A DNA stretch of 9,140 nucleotides from Bacteroidota bacterium (GTDB lineage: Bacteria > Bacteroidota > Bacteroidia > Flavobacteriales > Weeksellaceae). The notes below the pieces were generated by a model. It did not search any database. It was not told the DNA's origin and saw only the letters and a program-made list of their open reading frames with translations. Of the stretch, positions 6,462-9,140 are shown piece after piece. The stretch covers positions 1 to 9,140 of the forward strand of contig JAEZYN010000111.1 in NCBI GenBank assembly GCA_023419095.1, written 5' to 3'. Every line of letters begins with the position of its first letter. Position 1 is the first letter of the stretch. The translations under genes were made by a program, and so were the position numbers.

Positions 6462-7118
6462 TTATTTTAGGAATGGCATCATTTGCGTTGCCCAGATTTT
6501 ATATCCTTGCGGCGTCAGATGAAGTTGGTCATCCAGGAAAAGTTCGGTACGTGGTTGCCCGTCGGGACCGGCCATCGGTTTAATGATGTCAATATATTCT
6601 GTATTGGGTTTTCGCTGCATGAATTTTTTTATCATTGAGTTGGTGGCTACAAATTTTGGCCACAAATGTTTTCGGCTCGGTGAAAGTTTTATCGAAATAT
6701 ACGAAACCGGAACAGTTGGGTGGTATTTTCGCACTTCGGCATAAAAATGTTTAAAACGGTTAAAAACTTCGCGCGGTTTCAGATTCTCATTTGCTGCGAA
6801 ATCATTTTCTCCACAATAAATAATGATTTGCCGGGGAACATAAGGTCTTAAAAGTTCGTCAGAGTAAAAATTAAGATCGAGAAGACTCGATCCTCCGAAT
6901 CCGCGGTTGATAAAAGTAACACCCGGAAAATAATTTCCAACATCCTTCCACATCGTAAACGATGAACTTCCGATTAGAAGTACGGCATTTTCCGGTGGAG
7001 GCGTTTCTCTGTCTATCTTCTTAAAGTTTTCGATATCGTCCCAAAAAGCCGGCTTTGTCTGCGCAGAAAATGTCTGCCAGAATAAGATTAACGTCAGAAT
7101 GGTGAGTAATTTCTTCAT
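6462..7118 (-). CDS. Secreted SGNH/GDSL-type hydrolase (putative esterase or lipase)
   Basis: This 218-residue protein has a clear SPI signal peptide: Met-Lys-Lys, a hydrophobic core to about 14, and likely cleavage in FSA|Q near residue 19. The rest is an SGNH fold. Block I is LLIGSSSFTMW, where Gly-Ser-Ser replaces Gly-Asp-Ser and the nucleophile is probably Ser52. Block II is NRGFGGSS (Gly73). Block III is GEND (Gly103, Asn105). Block V is DDQLHLTPQGY, giving Asp197 and His200 of the triad. All four signature blocks are present, so activity is expected; esters of lipids or carbohydrates are typical substrates, but none can be named. The mature enzyme should be periplasmic or secreted. It is the first gene of a likely two-gene unit with the hemerythrin gene. 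Its upstream gap of about 80 bp contains the terminator of the preceding minus-strand genes and a 12-bp palindrome, but no convincing promoter. Confidence -1.
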   Translation of the reverse strand: MKKLLTILTLILFWQTFSAQTKPAFWDDIENFKKIDRETPPPENAVLLIGSSSFTMWKDVGNYFPGVTFINRGFGGSSLLDLNFYSDELLRPYVPRQIIIYCGENDFAANENLKPREVFNRFKHFYAEVRKYHPTVPVSYISIKLSPSRKHLWPKFVATNSMIKKFMQRKPNTEYIDIIKPMAGPDGQPRTELFLDDQLHLTPQGYKIWATQMMPFLK

Positions 7119-7133
7119 TTCGGAGCTTTAAAA

Positions 7134-7145
7134 CTTAAATTTAAG
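7134..7145. other. 12-bp palindrome before the SGNH hydrolase gene
   Basis: CTTAAATTTAAG is a perfect inverted repeat located 16 bp upstream of the SGNH hydrolase start, in the only gap where that gene's promoter could be. It is entirely A/T apart from the outer C/G pair. It may be an operator or chance in AT-rich DNA. Confidence -1.
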
Positions 7146-7146
7146 C

Positions 7147-7181
7147 AAAAAAAAATCTCCAGCCTTGCATACCGGAGATTT
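7147..7181 (-). terminator. Intrinsic terminator of the secreted-paralogue gene array
   Basis: Read on the minus strand, an 8-bp perfect stem (plus-strand AAATCTCC 7153-7160 with GGAGATTT 7174-7181) and 13-nt loop are followed by nine T residues (complement of 7147-7155, three of which also form the stem end). It starts 18 bp after the stop of the last paralogue. The shape and orientation fit a factor-independent terminator that separates the array from the SGNH-hemerythrin unit. Confidence -1.
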
Positions 7182-7199
7182 AAAGAGACTTTTTTGAAG

Positions 7200-8003
7200 T
7201 TACTGTGTTGTCTGTGCAGTTACGTAAATCCGCGCCATATCATTATTGATGTTATCGCAGTTGGAAGTATTTCCGCCATAGACAATCTGCGAATATCCCG
7301 ATGTGACGACGGGCAAATTTCGGCCGTATACTTCGAGGGTGTGTGTGCCAACCGGAAGGTCGCTGAATACTCCGGAAAGATTAAATTTCCTCCAGTTGCA
7401 GATATACTCAGTACTCGTGGTGTAATATTTACTCGCAATTTTCAGCTGTCCGTTAACGAAGATTCCAATCGCAAACTGGAATTTCTGGTTTGTAAACGAA
7501 TCATTGTTAATTTGTACCATACCTTCCGATACCACGTAATTCGTATTCGTAGCTTTAGTGACAGTGATGGTGGTGCTGGCATTTAATTTCGTCCAGCCTG
7601 TAGTAGGATCGTTAAGGTTAAAAAGTGGAACTGTATCTGGAAAAGTATTTACGGCAGTACTTGCGGAAGAATTGCCGGTAAAGTTTTCGGTTTGCTGAAT
7701 GATGGCGAGACCGTCACTTACCGCAAAATTTCGGTTCCATTTGCCGGCCGCCCAAAAATTAGACTTACCCGATGTCGTGTTCTGAACGAGCAAACCTGTT
7801 ACGGGGTTTGGAACTGTAACATTATCTGTATTGCTTGTGAGCGCTACCTGAGGAAGCAAAATGCCATGCCTGTCATCCCTCACATCCAGTACCGCGCTGC
7901 TGTGTGGCGTGTTGCCGAGTGTGGGGTCGGTAGTAATGAGAACCTGAGCCTTATATCCTGTGATCATTGCAGCAAAGCAAATTGTGAATATCGTAGTTTT
8001 CAT
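7200..8003 (-). CDS. Secreted beta-rich protein, paralogue A of a three-gene array
   Basis: Protein of 267 residues with an SPI signal peptide (cleavage near KA|Q, residue 19). After the signal comes the Bacteroidota surface-protein opening TPHSSAVLDVRDDRHGILLPQVALTS (32-57), then VPNPVTGLLVQN (64-75) and a tryptophan-bearing FWAAGKWNR (83-91). The rest is Thr/Asn/Ser-rich and alternates as in beta sandwiches, with little charge. The C-terminal domain (about 140-267) contains IGIFVNGQL (179-187), LPVGTHTLEVYGRN (216-229) and two cysteines, Cys202 and Cys249, matched in both neighbours. No type IX secretion C-terminal signal, lipobox or catalytic motif is evident. It starts 2 bp after the stop of paralogue B, so the two are surely co-transcribed. 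I cannot name a function; an extracellular or surface-attached structural or binding role is the best inference. Confidence -1.
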   Translation of the reverse strand: MKTTIFTICFAAMITGYKAQVLITTDPTLGNTPHSSAVLDVRDDRHGILLPQVALTSNTDNVTVPNPVTGLLVQNTTSGKSNFWAAGKWNRNFAVSDGLAIIQQTENFTGNSSASTAVNTFPDTVPLFNLNDPTTGWTKLNASTTITVTKATNTNYVVSEGMVQINNDSFTNQKFQFAIGIFVNGQLKIASKYYTTSTEYICNWRKFNLSGVFSDLPVGTHTLEVYGRNLPVVTSGYSQIVYGGNTSNCDNINNDMARIYVTAQTTQ

Positions 8004-8005
8004 AA

Positions 8006-8836
8006 TTAAAAAACATAAGGTTGGTTAATGAAGATTGTGCTGCTGATCGCTGCTTCAAAATTGCTAAGTGTGTTGCATGATAACGATGCGTTTGGCTTGC
8101 CATACATTACGGTAAGTCCCGAAATGGCCGGCGCGTCGATGTTTCTTATCGCAAACTTAACCGAATGACTGCCCACGGACAGGTTGTTTGCCACACCGTA
8201 AATCATAAACTGGCGGAAAGCGCACGTTGAGGCAAAGTCTAAAAACATTGGCTTCACATCAATCAGTTTATCATCTACAAAGAAACCTATTGTAGAGGTG
8301 ATTCCGTTTGTTGACGTGCTTGTATTATTGGCCTGATACATACCGTTTATGTTCATTAGAACCTGATTTTGTGCGCGGTCAACCACAATGTTTTTAGTAA
8401 TGGCGGATATCACGGTCCACTGTGAAGTGTCCAGCGTCTCGCCATAAGCGTGCGCACTGTATCCGTGAAATTGCGAATTGTTAAAAGAGTAACCGTCGTC
8501 GGATTTGGATGCGTAATATTTCACCTGATTGAGCAGATTGGTTTGATTCAGATCTGAAAAGAAATAGTCCCAGCGGGATCCGTTCCAGAAGTAATAGCCT
8601 TCGTTGCCGGAATTGCTTGTGTTGGAATTATAAACTATCAGCGATTCTTTCGGATTTGGGATGGTGGCCACATCAGTTTTGCTCAGCAGCGCAATTTTCG
8701 GAAAGCTGACACCTTTGTTGTTCGCGCGGATGTCCAGTGCGGCAGAGGCGTGTGGTGTGCGCGTATTGATGCCCACCTGTGCAGACATCAGTGCGCATCC
8801 GAAGACGAATAGGGAAATGTATATATTTTTCATCAT
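8006..8836 (-). CDS. Secreted beta-rich protein, paralogue B of a three-gene array
   Basis: Protein of 276 residues, beginning Met-Met-Lys; either ATG (8836 or 8833) could start it. The signal peptide ends MSA|Q at about residue 19, followed by the archetypal VGINTRTPHASAALDIRANNK opening, then FPKIALLSKTDVATIPNP (45-62) and YYFWNGSRWDYFF (81-93). Over the PHASAALD to IPNP stretch it is identical to paralogue A at 18 of 35 positions; beyond residue 95 similarity falls except in the C-terminal domain. That domain has IGFFVDDKL (183-191), Cys205, LSVGSHSVKFAIRN (219-232) and Cys254. Cys14 lies within the hydrophobic signal core, so a lipoprotein reading is possible but less likely than SPI cleavage. 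The gene lies 8 bp after paralogue C and 2 bp before paralogue A. The function is unknown. Long divergence between copies implies an old duplication. Confidence -1.
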   Translation of the reverse strand: MMKNIYISLFVFGCALMSAQVGINTRTPHASAALDIRANNKGVSFPKIALLSKTDVATIPNPKESLIVYNSNTSNSGNEGYYFWNGSRWDYFFSDLNQTNLLNQVKYYASKSDDGYSFNNSQFHGYSAHAYGETLDTSQWTVISAITKNIVVDRAQNQVLMNINGMYQANNTSTSTNGITSTIGFFVDDKLIDVKPMFLDFASTCAFRQFMIYGVANNLSVGSHSVKFAIRNIDAPAISGLTVMYGKPNASLSCNTLSNFEAAISSTIFINQPYVF

Positions 8837-8844
8837 GGGTGTTT

Positions 8845-9140
8845 TTATGGTCTTTCAGAAATTTGAATGCTCATCAGCGATTTATCCATTAGCGGACTTA
8901 AATTGTTGCAGGCAGAATGTTTAGAGCCAAACGTGATACTTTGCGAAATGACCTCCGTCACCCGTAATGTTTCCCGTAGCTCAATCAGATGGTTTCCCGT
9001 GCTTAGATTACTTACATTGAAAAAGACATTAAAGTCATTATATAAGCAAGATTTTTTTCCGTTAATTATAAAATTCCTCACACCGCTCAACTTGTTATCT
9101 ACAAACAGAGCAATGGAGTAGGATATGAAGGTATTATCCA
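8845..9140 (-). CDS. Secreted protein paralogue C, C-terminal part (5' end outside the window)
   Basis: The minus-strand frame is open from the window edge (first full codon at 9138) to the stop at 8845, giving 97 residues. A possible TTG start at 9090 is not credible because the homologous sequence continues upstream of it. The fragment begins with residues reading SYSIALFVDNKL, the counterpart of IGIFVNGQL in A and IGFFVDDKL in B. It continues with a Cys, LSTGNHLIELRE (matching LPVGTHTLEVYG and LSVGSHSVKFAI), then GSKHSACNNL with the second Cys and a final SLMSIQISE strand. The two cysteines are 46 residues apart, against 47 in A and 49 in B. This establishes a third family member. Its signal peptide and N-terminal half, and presumably the promoter of the array, lie beyond the window. 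Confidence -1.
   Translation of the reverse strand, partial: DNTFISYSIALFVDNKLSGVRNFIINGKKSCLYNDFNVFFNVSNLSTGNHLIELRETLRVTEVISQSITFGSKHSACNNLSPLMDKSLMSIQISERP

Noticed and set aside
7194..8009. Plus-strand open frames opposite secreted paralogue A (7194-7586 and 7692-8009)
   Set aside because: They are antisense shadows: no signal peptide, no family motifs and unusual composition, whereas the minus-strand frame has a signal peptide, family motifs and a terminator.
8845..9090. A complete small 81-residue gene starting at TTG 9090
   Set aside because: The frame stays open to the window edge, and the 16 residues upstream match the conserved strand of paralogues A and B, so this is a truncated larger gene.
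8867..9121. Plus-strand open frame opposite paralogue C
   Set aside because: The minus strand aligns with paralogues A and B across this whole stretch, including both cysteines. The plus-strand product resembles nothing.

Overview
The window looks like chromosomal DNA from a flavobacterium in the Bacteroidota, probably the Weeksellaceae (Chryseobacterium/Kaistella side). The evidence is consistent but indirect. Gene starts are preceded by A-rich tracts, not Shine-Dalgarno sequences. TAnnTTTG promoter motifs with an upstream TTTG occur in the gaps. Exported proteins end their signal peptides in ...SAQ or ...KAQ. A secreted protein family with the G-I-N-T...P-x-A-S-A-x-L-D-[VI] opening, common in this phylum, is present. 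The genus is inference.

Positions 1-3920 form a purine nucleotide block, all on the plus strand: the 3' half of purH (steps 9 and 10 of IMP synthesis), purD (step 2) and guaA (XMP to GMP). They are co-oriented but probably not one simple transcript. The purH-purD gap (133 bp) carries two copies of a TTTG-N19-TAAATTT[TG] promoter, the first overlapped by a perfect 14-bp palindrome. purD is followed 5 bp later by a good intrinsic terminator. guaA has a 243-bp upstream region with a nested inverted-repeat structure in a GC-rich island, then a 40-nt almost purely A/T tract up to its ATG.

Positions 3937-4584 (minus) encode an unrecognised small lipoprotein convergent with guaA. A 51-bp divergent gap separates it from a plus-strand DEAD-box-type RNA helicase (4636-5988). 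That helicase has DEFD in motif II, a basic tail, and a promoter motif so close to the ATG that its mRNA may be leaderless. Convergent to it is a minus-strand two-gene unit: a secreted SGNH/GDSL-type hydrolase followed 5 bp later by a hemerythrin (HHE) protein.

Positions 7200-9140 (minus) hold three adjacent, diverged paralogues of a secreted beta-rich protein family, 2 and 8 bp apart, the most upstream cut by the window edge. They share a C-terminal domain with a conserved cysteine pair and end at a strong intrinsic terminator (7147-7181).

Most of the window is ordinary housekeeping sequence. No RNA gene, CRISPR array, insertion sequence or phage gene was seen. The items most worth checking are the guaA leader structure with its flanking direct repeats, the tandem secreted paralogues, the duplicated promoter and palindrome before purD, and the possible leaderless helicase mRNA.
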